This document shows, piece after piece, positions 12,128-22,218 of a DNA stretch of 64,000 bases (position 1 is the first letter of the stretch; the number at the start of each line of letters is the position of its first letter). The stretch lies in contig NZ_SDQE01000003.1 in NCBI RefSeq assembly GCF_004153455.1, positions 248,001 to 312,000 on the forward strand. The letters are read 5' to 3'. A model generated the notes under the pieces. It was not told the DNA's origin and did no database searches. It saw only the letters and a program-made list of their open reading frames with translations. The DNA is from Allopusillimonas ginsengisoli (GTDB lineage: Bacteria; Pseudomonadota; Gammaproteobacteria; Burkholderiales; Burkholderiaceae_B). Both the position numbers and the translations under genes were made by a program.

Positions 12128-12141
12128 ATTGCCTTATCAAT
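12128..12141. promoter_or_regulatory. Candidate operator upstream of the MFS-marR operon
   Basis: A short inverted repeat ATTG-N6-CAAT lies 22-35 bases before the transporter start. A weak promoter (TTGATG ... GATAAG, minus strand) lies in the same region. MarR proteins usually bind palindromes of this size around their own promoter. The repeat is short and could be chance. Confidence 0.25.
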
Positions 12142-12190
12142 AGTCTAACGCATGCATCAACATCCGACAATCCCTTCGCCGTCCAGCGGC

Positions 12191-12226
12191 CACAAAACAC
12201 GAGGTCTCTGTCCGGGACAGAGACCT
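12191..12226 (-). terminator. Intrinsic terminator after pyrG
   Basis: A perfect inverted repeat of 12-bp arms around one central base (AGGTCTCTGTCC / GGACAGAGACCT, 12202-12226) starts 62 bases after the pyrG stop. On the minus strand it is followed by CGTGTTTTGTG. The stem is strong and the T-tract only moderate. Confidence 0.6.
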
Positions 12227-12288
12227 GGGGAAAAACCTGTACGCCCGCACGGGCCCGGCGCGATTGTGTTGCGCGCCTGACGCACGAA

Positions 12289-13998
<1,710 letters not shown>

Positions 13999-14002
13999 TT
14001 AT

Positions 14003-14024
14003 AGCCCGAGCACATGCCCGGGCT
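14003..14024 (-). terminator. Weak hairpin after the aminopeptidase gene
   Basis: The stem AGCCCG/CGGGCT encloses a further GCA/TGC pair. It lies 22 bases after the peptidase stop, in the gap before pyrG. Downstream on the minus strand (ATAATCCAAATTT) it is AT-rich but not a clean T-run, so termination is only possible. Confidence 0.35.
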
Positions 14025-14045
14025 GGATTTACAAAAAGATATACA

Positions 14046-15854
14046 TCAGATCAGTTGCGTGCGCGCCACCAACCAGTCCAGCGCCGCCCCGTCAAGCAAT
14101 GGTGAAAGGCGTTGCTTGACGTGCTGGTGATAATCATTGAGCCAGCCGCGCTCGGCATCGGTCAGCAGGGCCATCTCGATGCAGCGCGTGTCAATGGGGC
14201 ACAGCGTCAAGGTTTCGAAACGGAGGAACTCACCAAATTCGGTTTCCATGGCGGGAACGGCCAGCACCAGATTTTCTATCCGGATTCCCCACTTGCCCGG
14301 CCGGTACAGGCCGGGCTCGTTGGACGTGATCATGCCTGGCTGCATGGCCATGTCCGGATTCTGTCTGCTGCGGTAAGAGATGGATTGCGGGCCTTCGTGC
14401 ACATTCAGAAAATATCCCACGCCATGCCCCGTACCATGGCCGAACTCGCCACCCATGCGCCAGATGGGCGCCCGTGCCAGCGGATCCAGCATGGGGGCTG
14501 GGATTCCACGCGGAAACACCGCCTCGGAAAGGGCAATCATGCCCTTCAGCACCGCTGTGTAGTCTCGCCGCTGCGCCTCGGTAGGTTCGCCCACCGGCAC
14601 AACGCGCGTGATATCCGTGGTGCCGCCTGGATACTGACCGCCGGAATCGATAAGCAGCAGGCCGTCGCCTTCGATCACGGCGTGCGCCGCATCGGTCGCG
14701 TGATAGTGGGGCATCGCGCCATTGGCATTGAATGCCGCAATCGTGCCAAAGCTGGTCGTCACAAACCCGGGCTGCAGCGCGCGCGCGGCACAGATTTTTT
14801 CGTCTATCGTGAGCTCGGTAATACGTTCTTTGCCCAACGCGGCCTCGAACCAGGCAAAGAACTCGCACAACGCAGCGCCATCACGCGCCATGGCCTGTCG
14901 CACGTTGTCGATTTCGCCCTGGTTCTTCCGCGACTTGAGCAACTGCGAAGGGTTTACGCCTTCGACCTTGTCAACAAACGCCGCTGCGGACAGCGTACCG
15001 ACGGTGACGCGGGCGGGATCGAACAGCAAGGTCTGCCCTTCGGGCAGGCAGGCCAGCGCGCCGGCCGCCTCCGCATAAGGCTGCACCTGAATGCCATCCG
15101 CCCCCAGCCTGGCCACCAGCGCATCGTCGAGCTTGCCGGGCGCCACGAACAAGGTGGCCTCGTCCGGGCCCAACAGCGCAAACGCCAGAAACACAGGATT
15201 ATGCGGCACATCACTGCCGCGCAAGTTGAACAGCCAGGCAATGTCATCAAGGGTGGAAAGCCAGTGCCATTGCGCGCCGTGAGACGCCATGGCCGCGCGG
15301 ACCTGAGCCAGATTGTCGGCGCGCGTACGACATGCGAAAGGCGGCAGATGCTCGTACACCGGCTCGCTGGGCAAGGCCGGACGCGCCGCCCAGACATCAT
15401 CGAGCACATCCAGGTCGGTCACCAGCGTGATGCCCTGCGCCGACAATACCTCCGACCACTGCCGATGCGCCTGAACCGCCATCACGCTGCCATCCACCGT
15501 GACGCGCGACCCTCGCGGCAATTGCGACGCCAGCCACTTTGCCGGTTCGGGCACCTCGGGCGCGCCTGACCGCATCGTGACGATGCCCGTGCCCGCCAGA
15601 TCGCCATCAGCCTGCTCCCAATAACGGCTATCCGTCCAGAGGCCGGCAAAATCCCCGGTCACGACCAGCGTTCCCGCCGATCCGCCAAACCCGCTCAGCC
15701 ACGCCCTGCCCTGCCAATGCTCAGGCAAATACTCGGACAAATGAGGATCAGAGGAAAGAACAATGCAGGCGTGCAGGCCGCGATTCGCCATGGCTGCGCG
15801 CAAGGCCTGCAAGCGCTCTGGAACAGGGGTAGAAGACACAAATAGTTTCCTCAA
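14046..15854 (-). CDS. Xaa-Pro aminopeptidase (M24B, long form)
   Basis: This is a 602-residue aminopeptidase P of the long, three-domain type (two creatinase-like N-terminal domains, a pita-bread M24 domain and a C-terminal extension). It removes the N-terminal residue before proline. The five dinuclear metal ligands are all present: D403 (LLIDSGGQY), D414 (GTTDITR), H477 (GTGHGVG), E513 (SNEPGLY) and E527 (IRIENL). No signal peptide is evident, so it is cytosolic. It stands alone, with terminator hairpins on both sides. The length separates it from the 440-residue PepP of enterics. Confidence 0.9.
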   Translation of the reverse strand: MRKLFVSSTPVPERLQALRAAMANRGLHACIVLSSDPHLSEYLPEHWQGRAWLSGFGGSAGTLVVTGDFAGLWTDSRYWEQADGDLAGTGIVTMRSGAPEVPEPAKWLASQLPRGSRVTVDGSVMAVQAHRQWSEVLSAQGITLVTDLDVLDDVWAARPALPSEPVYEHLPPFACRTRADNLAQVRAAMASHGAQWHWLSTLDDIAWLFNLRGSDVPHNPVFLAFALLGPDEATLFVAPGKLDDALVARLGADGIQVQPYAEAAGALACLPEGQTLLFDPARVTVGTLSAAAFVDKVEGVNPSQLLKSRKNQGEIDNVRQAMARDGAALCEFFAWFEAALGKERITELTIDEKICAARALQPGFVTTSFGTIAAFNANGAMPHYHATDAAHAVIEGDGLLLIDSGGQYPGGTTDITRVVPVGEPTEAQRRDYTAVLKGMIALSEAVFPRGIPAPMLDPLARAPIWRMGGEFGHGTGHGVGYFLNVHEGPQSISYRSRQNPDMAMQPGMITSNEPGLYRPGKWGIRIENLVLAVPAMETEFGEFLRFETLTLCPIDTRCIEMALLTDAERGWLNDYHQHVKQRLSPLLDGAALDWLVARTQLI

Positions 15855-15883
15855 AAGCAGGACGCCTGCGTTGGCAGGCGTCC
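15852..15883 (-). terminator. Intrinsic terminator after scoB
   Basis: A perfect 10-bp stem (GGACGCCTGC / GCAGGCGTCC) with a 4-base loop is followed on the minus strand by TGCTTTTGA. It begins about 50 bases after the scoB stop and ends at the start of the peptidase gene, whose upstream region it separates from scoAB. Confidence 0.7.
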
Positions 15884-15933
15884 GGTCTGGCGCAAGGCCG
15901 GGTTGTATGGCCCCGACAATGGGGCCCGCCTGA

Positions 15934-16593
15934 TCAGCTTACTGCCGAAACATCCAGCTTAGCCAGCGTCTTGGCCTTGATTTCATCGACCGTGACATCC
16001 GGCGCCAGCTCAAGCAGCTTCAAGCCATCATCCGTGACTTTCATCACACCCAGGTCGGTAATGATCAGGTCGACCACGCCCACGCCTGTCAGCGGCAGCG
16101 TGCACTCGGGCAGCAGCTTGATGTCTTCAGTACCATCTTTCTTGCGGGCCACGTGCTCCATCAGGATCACCACCTTGCCGACACCGGCCACCAGATCCAT
16201 CGCACCGCCCATGCCCTTGATCATCTTGCCGGGAATCATCCAGTTGGCCAGATCGCCTTTTTCGGACACCTGCATGGCGCCGAGGATAGCCAGGTTGATC
16301 TTGCCGCCACGGATCATGGCAAAAGAGTCAGCAGAGGCAAAAATGGACGAGCCGGGCAGTGTAGTGACTGTTTGCTTGCCCGCGTTGATCAGATCGGCGT
16401 CGATTTTTTCTTCGGTGGGAAACGGACCGATTCCGAGCAGGCCATTCTCGGATTGCAGCCAGACTTCCATGCCTTCAGGCACATGGTTGGCCACCAGGGT
16501 GGGCAAGCCAATGCCCAGGTTCACATAAAAACCGTCTTGCAGCTCGCGCGCGGCGCGTGCCGCCATTTGTTCACGATTCCAGGCCATGTTCAA
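15934..16593 (-). CDS. scoB: 3-oxoacid CoA-transferase subunit B (succinyl-CoA:acetoacetate type)
   Basis: This is the beta subunit (219 residues) of a two-subunit CoA-transferase that activates a 3-oxoacid, usually acetoacetate, with CoA from succinyl-CoA. The catalytic glutamate is E49 in SENGLLG, preceded by the GIGLPTLV motif, and GGAMDLV follows. It overlaps scoA by four bases (ATGA). PcaJ/CatJ of beta-ketoadipate degradation is very similar. No aromatic-degradation genes lie nearby, and a 3-hydroxybutyrate dehydrogenase gene is in the same window, so ketone-body use is the better guess. Confidence 0.88.
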   Translation of the reverse strand: MNMAWNREQMAARAARELQDGFYVNLGIGLPTLVANHVPEGMEVWLQSENGLLGIGPFPTEEKIDADLINAGKQTVTTLPGSSIFASADSFAMIRGGKINLAILGAMQVSEKGDLANWMIPGKMIKGMGGAMDLVAGVGKVVILMEHVARKKDGTEDIKLLPECTLPLTGVGVVDLIITDLGVMKVTDDGLKLLELAPDVTVDEIKAKTLAKLDVSAVS

Positions 16594-17297
16594 GCTCCTT
16601 GCGCATTACGTACAGTGCGTTGCTCTATGCGTTTTTCGGGATTTGCATTTACCACGATGCGATGCACGTATATACCGGGCAGATGCACCTGATCGGGATC
16701 CAGCGCCCCCGTGTCAACGACCTCTTCGACCTCGACAACCGTGATCTTGCCAGCCATTGCGACGTTGGGGTTGAAGTTGCGCGCAGTCATGCGAAACACC
16801 AGATTGCCGCTGCGATCCGCCTTCCAGGCCTTGACCAGGGACACATCAGGCACAATGGCGCGCTCCATGACGTACTGGTGACCGTCGAACTCGCGCACCT
16901 CCTTGCCGTCTGCGACGATGGTGCCCACCCCGGTGCGCGTGAAAAAGGCGGGGATGCCTGCGCCGCCGGCACGCAGCTTCTCGGCCAGGGTGCCTTGGGG
17001 CGTGAACTCAAGCTCCAGTTCGCCCGCCAGATACTGCCGTTCAAATTCCTTGTTTTCACCCACATACGACGCGATCATCTTCTTGATCTGGCGCGTGCTC
17101 AGGAGTTGCCCTAGTCCGAATCCATCGACGCCGGCGTTATTGCTGACGCAGGTCAGGTTCTGAACGTTGGAATCGCGCAGGGCGGCGATCAACGCTTCGG
17201 GTATCCCACACAGACCGAAGCCGCCAACCGCAATGGTCTGCCCATCTGCGACGACGCCTTTGAGCGCCTCTTCAGCGCTTGCGTAGACTTTATCCAT
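16590..17297 (-). CDS. scoA: 3-oxoacid CoA-transferase subunit A
   Basis: This is the alpha subunit (235 residues) of the same CoA-transferase. The CoA-binding loop [13 protein letters not shown] is at about residues 25-37, followed by the conserved SNNAG and a later GVGT segment. It starts at 17297 ([14 protein letters not shown]), the family N-terminus, and its stop overlaps the scoB start, so the two subunits are coupled. The 186-base gap upstream separates it from the thioesterase gene. Confidence 0.9.
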   Translation of the reverse strand: MDKVYASAEEALKGVVADGQTIAVGGFGLCGIPEALIAALRDSNVQNLTCVSNNAGVDGFGLGQLLSTRQIKKMIASYVGENKEFERQYLAGELELEFTPQGTLAEKLRAGGAGIPAFFTRTGVGTIVADGKEVREFDGHQYVMERAIVPDVSLVKAWKADRSGNLVFRMTARNFNPNVAMAGKITVVEVEEVVDTGALDPDQVHLPGIYVHRIVVNANPEKRIEQRTVRNAQGA

Positions 17298-17483
17298 AAA
17301 TCAGTCCTTTAGTTTCTGAAACCATATTTCAGGGCATACGGCCATCATCCGCCATGCCCTATCGGATACAACAAAACAAAAAAGCATGCCCGCCACGCGC
17401 ACAGCCCGGCCTGTGCCAGCGCCCTGCATGGATGCAATCATTGTACGATCTGAAACAACGCATCGTCGGCATTCCCTTTTGCT

Positions 17484-17927
17484 TCAGTCTGAATGCAGCG
17501 AGGACAACAGCGCGATCTCGGCGGCCTCCCAGGGTGCGGGCCGTTGCGACACAGCGTCTACGCCGACAACAATGTAGCGTCCCTTGGCATAAGGCACCCC
17601 CGGCTCGCCCTCGCGTTCGATCACTGCGCTGAACTCCAGGCTGCTGCGCCCAACCCGGGTGAGCGTCTGCAGCACAATGGCCGTTGCCGGATAATGCAAG
17701 GGCCGGATGAAGTCGCAGGAAGTATGCGCCAGCACAAATGTTTTTCCTGCCTGCGTGATTGCCTGAGCCTGCTCAAGCAGTTGCATGCGTGCTTCTTCAA
17801 AAAAACGGAAGTACACCGTATTGTTGACGTGATTGAGCGCGTCGAGATCGCCCCATCGCACTGGCATGACATGGCGGGAAACAGATCCTGCTGACGGGGG
17901 GCGTGAGGAAGCGTCGACTTCGTGCAT
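17484..17927 (-). CDS. Acyl-CoA thioesterase, 4-hydroxybenzoyl-CoA thioesterase (hotdog) family
   Basis: This is a 147-residue hotdog-fold protein. The segment RWGDLDALNHVNNTVYFRFFEEAR (quoted in two parts: RWGDLDALNHVNN and TVYFRFFEEAR) holds the family's catalytic Asp and the start of the long helix, as in YbgC/FadM-like thioesterases. It hydrolyses an acyl-CoA to acid and CoA, with unknown chain preference. It is divergent from the ETF-ubiquinone oxidoreductase gene and upstream of scoAB, so a link to acyl-CoA metabolism is likely but not proven. The start at 17927 adds a 17-residue Ser-rich lead that could be shorter. Confidence 0.8.
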   Translation of the reverse strand: MHEVDASSRPPSAGSVSRHVMPVRWGDLDALNHVNNTVYFRFFEEARMQLLEQAQAITQAGKTFVLAHTSCDFIRPLHYPATAIVLQTLTRVGRSSLEFSAVIEREGEPGVPYAKGRYIVVGVDAVSQRPAPWEAAEIALLSSLHSD

Positions 17928-17963
17928 CGGCCAGTACCTTTATTATGACGCGCTATTGCAGCG

Positions 17964-17993
17964 TTGATTTGGCGTTGATCGGGAAAGTATACC
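17964..17993 (+). promoter_or_regulatory. Candidate sigma-70 promoter for the ETF-ubiquinone oxidoreductase gene
   Basis: TTGATT and TATACC are separated by 18 bases, about 130 bases before the start codon, in the 196-base divergent gap with the thioesterase gene. A second -10-like TACAAT lies near 18047 with a poorer -35. Confidence 0.4.
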
Positions 17994-18123
17994 GTGCGTT
18001 CAGCGTCAAATTCGGGCCCGGATCTTGCTGGCCTCTAGACTGCAATACAATTGAACGAAACTACGGGGGCTGCGAGCCCGGGTATAAGGACAAATTACAT
18101 ATAGAACGGGAGAGTTTCATAAC

Positions 18124-19770
18124 ATGGCTGAACGCGAATCGATGGAATATGACGTCGTCGTGGTTGGAGGCGGGCCAGCGGGCCTGGCTGCAGCGATACG
18201 GCTCAAGCAGCTTGCCGCAAAGCGTGAACAGGAACTCAGCGTCTGCGTTCTGGAAAAAGGCGCCGAAATAGGCGCCCACATTCTTTCTGGCGCGGTGATG
18301 GACACGCGCGCGCTGACAGAGCTGATCCCAGACTGGAAAGAAAAAGGCGCGCCACTGGAAACTGCCGTCACGGAAGACAAATTTCTCTTTCTCACCGAAA
18401 AGGGCGCCCGCGCCACCCCAAACTGGCTGTTGCCTGCCTGCTTCCAGAACCACGGCAACTACATCGTCCGCCTCGGCTATGTCGTGCGATGGCTCGGCGA
18501 ACAGGCCGAAGCCCTGGGCGTTGATATCTTTCCCGGCTTTGCCGCAGTTGAAGTGCTGTATACGGACGATGGCGCCGTCAAGGGCGTGGCAACCGGCGAC
18601 ATGGGCGTTGCGCGCGACGGCAGCCACACAGAGCATTACCAGCCCGGCATGGAGCTTCATGCCCGCTACACGATATTCTCCGAAGGCTCCCGCGGACAAC
18701 TGGGGCGTCAGTTAATCGAGCGCTACAAGCTGGACGCCGACTGTGACCCGCAAAGCTACGGCATAGGCATCAAGGAGCTCTGGGAGGTCGACCCCTCCCA
18801 GTCCCAGCCTGGCTTGGTCGTCCACACCGCCGGGTGGCCGCTGGACGCCGACACCTACGGCGGTTCTTTTCTTTATCACCTTCAAGACAATCTCGTGATG
18901 GTAGGCCTGGTGGTGGGGCTGGACTACGCCAACCCCTGGCTTTCCCCCTTTGATGAGTTCCAGCGCTACAAGACTCACCCCGCCATTCGCCCCACCTTTG
19001 AAGGCGGCAAGCGCATCGCCTACGGCGCGCGTTCGCTCACGGCAGGCGGCCTGCTGTCCCTGCCCAAACTCGCCTTCCCGGGCGGCGTCATGGTCGGTTG
19101 CGAAGCGGGTTTCCTGAACGCTTCGCGCATCAAGGGCAGCCATTCAGCCATTAAAACGGGCGCGCTGGCCGCCGAGGCCGCCTTCGATGCCCTGGTCGCA
19201 GGCCGCAGCCATGATGAACTCACCGCCTACCCTGAGGCATTCAAATCGTCCTGGCTGTACGTAGAACTGAACAAATCCCGTAATTTCAAGCAATGGTTCA
19301 AAAAAGGCCGAACCATCGCCACACTGATGACTGGCATCGAGCAGTGGCTGCTCAAAGGCAACATACCGTGGACCTTGCGCCACAGCAAGCCGGATCACGC
19401 CTGTCTACAGCCGGCTTCTGAATGTACACGCATTGAGTACCCCAAGCCGGACGGCAAACTCACCTTCGACCGGCTCAGTTCTGTATTCATCTCGAACACC
19501 AATCACGAAGAAAACGAGCCGGTGCACCTGACGCTCAAAGACGCTTCCGTGCCGGTTGACATCAATCTGGCCAAATACGCGGGCCCCGAATCCCGCTACT
19601 GCCCGGCGGGCGTCTACGAATTTGTCAAGACCGAAGACGGCAAGGATCGCCTGCAGATCAATGCCCAGAATTGCGTGCACTGTAAAACCTGTGACATCAA
19701 GGACCCCACGCAGAACATCGTGTGGGTGGCTCCACAAGGCGGCGAAGGGCCTGTCTACAACGGCCTGTAG
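18124..19770 (+). CDS. Electron transfer flavoprotein-ubiquinone oxidoreductase
   Basis: This is a 548-residue membrane-associated iron-sulfur flavoprotein. It passes electrons from acyl-CoA dehydrogenases, via ETF, into the ubiquinone pool. The FAD-binding GGGPAGLAAAIRL is at about residues 16-28. The C-terminal ferredoxin-like domain holds the [4Fe-4S] ligands C493 (YCPAGVYEF), C517, C520 and C523 (CVHCKTC, followed by DIKDP). A GGGAGAG site (GGGAGAG-like, GGGAGA at about 18107) precedes the ATG. It serves beta-oxidation, including the dehydrogenase of the operon at 40870-45921. It is transcribed alone, divergent from the thioesterase. Confidence 0.95.
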   Translation: MAERESMEYDVVVVGGGPAGLAAAIRLKQLAAKREQELSVCVLEKGAEIGAHILSGAVMDTRALTELIPDWKEKGAPLETAVTEDKFLFLTEKGARATPNWLLPACFQNHGNYIVRLGYVVRWLGEQAEALGVDIFPGFAAVEVLYTDDGAVKGVATGDMGVARDGSHTEHYQPGMELHARYTIFSEGSRGQLGRQLIERYKLDADCDPQSYGIGIKELWEVDPSQSQPGLVVHTAGWPLDADTYGGSFLYHLQDNLVMVGLVVGLDYANPWLSPFDEFQRYKTHPAIRPTFEGGKRIAYGARSLTAGGLLSLPKLAFPGGVMVGCEAGFLNASRIKGSHSAIKTGALAAEAAFDALVAGRSHDELTAYPEAFKSSWLYVELNKSRNFKQWFKKGRTIATLMTGIEQWLLKGNIPWTLRHSKPDHACLQPASECTRIEYPKPDGKLTFDRLSSVFISNTNHEENEPVHLTLKDASVPVDINLAKYAGPESRYCPAGVYEFVKTEDGKDRLQINAQNCVHCKTCDIKDPTQNIVWVAPQGGEGPVYNGL

Positions 19771-19799
19771 GCGCCCGCAGCGAGGGATCGCCATCGTTC

Positions 19800-19824
19800 G
19801 GCTGCGCGCAACACGCGCGCAGCC
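19800..19824 (+). other. Stem-loop after the ETF-ubiquinone oxidoreductase gene
   Basis: A perfect 10-bp stem (GGCTGCGCGC / GCGCGCAGCC) with loop AACAC lies 30 bases after the stop. There is no T-tract, so it may be only a processing or stability element. Confidence 0.35.
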
Positions 19825-19869
19825 TCACATCCGCCTAAAATGGCCACATTGCCATTGAACGATGAGGCC

Positions 19870-21105
19870 ATGTCACGGTTTTCGTTTCTCCTGCGCCTTC
19901 CCGTCATTGTCGGTCTGGCCCATCTCTATGTCGCCCTCAGGCTTGTGCCGGCTGCGCCGACGCTCGCCAGCCGTTGGGTCGTGGCGGCCGCTATCCTGCT
20001 CATCTATCTGCTCATCATGGGTGGATTCCACACTCGCCGCGCAGTGGGCCGCACTCGCGGCGACCTGATGGCTTGGGCGGGCTTCCTGGCCCTGGGGTTC
20101 TTCGCGTGGCTGTTCGTGTTGTGCTTGCTGCGCGAACTGTTTCTCGCCGCCATCGCCGTCGCGCAGCTATCGGGTCTTGCCGAACTGGCGCAGGCCAGCA
20201 GCAGGGAGCTTGCCTCTGACCCTGTCAATGCCGCATCACTGCCCGCCTTGCTGCGGACGGGTATGGTCCACATGTTCAACAGCTCAGCCACCCTCAGCGC
20301 GATTGCCGTCATCATGCTCGCCCTGGCCGCCGTGCTGCTTGGCCTGTTCAACAGCCGGCGCACCGCAGAAGTCGTACGCGTGGATGTTCCGCTGGCCGGA
20401 TTGCCACCCCAATTTGATGGCTATACGATCGCACAATTAAGCGACGTGCATGTAGGGCCGACAATCAAGCGGGGCTATGTACAGGCGATCGTCGACAGAA
20501 CAAATGCGCTGCAGGCAGACGCCATCGTCCTCACAGGCGATCTCATTGATGGCAGCGTCGAGCGCCTCTGGGACGACGTGACGCCGCTGGGGCAACTCAA
20601 GGCTCGCGATGGCGTGTTTGCCGTGACTGGCAATCATGAGTATTACTCTGGCGCCCAGCTCTGGGTAGACGCCTTCCGGCGCCTGGGCATGACAGTGCTG
20701 ATGAACGAACATCGTGTCATCGCACGCGGGGAGGCAACCCTGCTGATGGCAGGCGTTACTGACTACGGTGCCGGCGCCTTTGACCGCAATCAGGCCAGCG
20801 ACCCCGCCGCAGCACTGGGCGGCGCCTCCACCGACACAGGCACGCGCATACTGCTTGCCCACCAACCCCGCAGCGCGCCGGCCGCCGCCGCAGCCGGTTT
20901 CGATTTGCAGCTATCCGGCCATACCCACGGCGGCCAGTTCTGGCCCTGGAAGTATTTTGTTCCAATCCAGCAACCTTTTGTCGCAGGGCTGCACCGTCAG
21001 GGCAAGATGATGGTCTACGTCAGCCGCGGCACCGGCTATTGGGGGCCGCCCATGCGTATCGGCGCACGTTCGGAAATCACACTGCTGCAACTGCGATGCG
21101 CATGA
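19870..21105 (+). CDS. Membrane-anchored metallophosphoesterase (YkuE/YaeI-like)
   Basis: This protein is 411 residues when started at the ATG at 19870, which has GATGAGG just before it. An in-frame ATG ten codons upstream (19840) lacks this. The first 170 residues contain about four membrane helices. The C-terminal half is a calcineurin-like domain with all its metal motifs: LSDVHVGP, LTGDLIDG, GNHEYY, AHQP and SGHTHGGQFWPW. Related proteins hydrolyse lipid-A-type or other phospho-substrates at the membrane (LpxH and YkuE are relatives). The substrate here is unknown. Confidence 0.85.
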   Translation: MSRFSFLLRLPVIVGLAHLYVALRLVPAAPTLASRWVVAAAILLIYLLIMGGFHTRRAVGRTRGDLMAWAGFLALGFFAWLFVLCLLRELFLAAIAVAQLSGLAELAQASSRELASDPVNAASLPALLRTGMVHMFNSSATLSAIAVIMLALAAVLLGLFNSRRTAEVVRVDVPLAGLPPQFDGYTIAQLSDVHVGPTIKRGYVQAIVDRTNALQADAIVLTGDLIDGSVERLWDDVTPLGQLKARDGVFAVTGNHEYYSGAQLWVDAFRRLGMTVLMNEHRVIARGEATLLMAGVTDYGAGAFDRNQASDPAAALGGASTDTGTRILLAHQPRSAPAAAAAGFDLQLSGHTHGGQFWPWKYFVPIQQPFVAGLHRQGKMMVYVSRGTGYWGPPMRIGARSEITLLQLRCA

Positions 21106-21186
21106 CGGCCTGTCTGCGCCCGCCCTCCCCGCTCAGATGGCTCCCAAAACACGCTGGTTAATCCCTAATTACCCCGTTAGAGGATT

Positions 21187-21216
21187 TTGTTCTAATTGGA
21201 TGCTATTTGTTTATAA
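21187..21216 (+). promoter_or_regulatory. Candidate promoter of the TRAP-TAXI operon
   Basis: TTGTTC, an 18-base spacer and TTATAA lie 27 bases before the start codon of the binding protein, in an AT-rich patch of an otherwise GC-rich region. Confidence 0.4.
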
Positions 21217-21242
21217 AGTTACAAAATCAACTGGAGGTATCA

Positions 21243-22199
21243 ATGCGCGCTTTCAAATGGGTGGCTGCGACCGCGCTCGCCGTCGCAACCGTAATTTCAG
21301 CGCCGGTCTCGGCCAAACAACAATTCATCAACATTCTCACCGGAGGCCAGAGTGGTGTGTACTACCCACTCGGCGTGGCCCTCTCGCAGGTATACGCCAA
21401 GCATATTCCCGACGTCAAAGCGACAGCGCAAGTCACGAAGGCTTCGGCGGAGAACATGAATCTGTTGCAGGCGGGCCGCGGCGAACTGGCCCTGGCGCTG
21501 GCCGATACGGTGTCTGATGCGTGGAATGGCTCAGTCGAAGCAGGCTTTCCCAAGAAACTCGATAAACTGCGCGGACTGTCCGGCACTTATAACAACTATG
21601 TACAGATTGTCGCCAGTGCGGATTCCGGCATCAAGTCACTGGACGACCTGAAAGGCAAGCGCATCTCGGTCGGCGCCGCGCGTTCGGGCACTGAGCTGAA
21701 TGCCCGGGCCATTTTCAAGGCCGCCGGCATCTCCTATGATGACCTGGCCAAGGTCGAATACCTGCCTTTTGGCGAATCCGTCGAACTCATGAAGAACCGC
21801 CAGTTGGACGCCACGCTGCAATCGGCCGGGCTGGGCGTCTCCTCTATTCGTGACCTTGCAACGTCAGTTCCCATTACCGTCATCTCGGTGCCTGCCGATG
21901 TGATCGCCAAGATCGGCGATGCGGCCTATCAACCCGCCGTCATACCCGCCAACACCTACGATGGCCAAGACGCCGATGTGCCGACCGCCGCAATCCCGAA
22001 CTTCCTGGTCACGCAGTCCGATGTTCCGGACGATCTGGCTTATCAGATGACCAAGGTGCTATATGAAAACCTCGACACCCTGTATGCGGCGCACAATGCG
22101 GCCAAGGCAATCAAACTAGAGAATGCCGTCAAGGGCATGCCCGTTCCTCTGCACCCGGGTGCGGAACGCTATTACCGCGAAGTCGGCATCATCAAGTAA
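21243..22199 (+). CDS. TRAP transporter solute-binding protein, TAXI family
   Basis: This is a 318-residue periplasmic receptor. The signal peptide is residues 1-24 (MRAFKWVAATALAVATVISAPVSA), with cleavage after VSA likely (shown by positions: hydrophobic core residues 6-20). The mature part begins with the TAXI signature ILTGGQSGVYYPLG. The start at 21243 follows CTGGAGG; the frame opens upstream but without a signal-peptide fit. It binds the solute (organic acids or glutamate-like compounds in known members) and passes it to the permease, whose gene begins 19 bases downstream. Confidence 0.92.
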   Translation: MRAFKWVAATALAVATVISAPVSAKQQFINILTGGQSGVYYPLGVALSQVYAKHIPDVKATAQVTKASAENMNLLQAGRGELALALADTVSDAWNGSVEAGFPKKLDKLRGLSGTYNNYVQIVASADSGIKSLDDLKGKRISVGAARSGTELNARAIFKAAGISYDDLAKVEYLPFGESVELMKNRQLDATLQSAGLGVSSIRDLATSVPITVISVPADVIAKIGDAAYQPAVIPANTYDGQDADVPTAAIPNFLVTQSDVPDDLAYQMTKVLYENLDTLYAAHNAAKAIKLENAVKGMPVPLHPGAERYYREVGIIK

Positions 22200-22218
22200 G
22201 TCTGAGGCACAGCCCCCA

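Noticed and set aside
14112-15569. A 485-codon plus-strand frame antisense to the aminopeptidase gene
   Set aside because: It is a shadow of a gene with all five metal ligands intact.
17373-17416. Hairpin GCACAG/CTGTGC with a T-rich run nearby, as a terminator for the thioesterase gene
   Set aside because: The stem is short and about 15 bases separate it from the T-run, too far for an intrinsic terminator.
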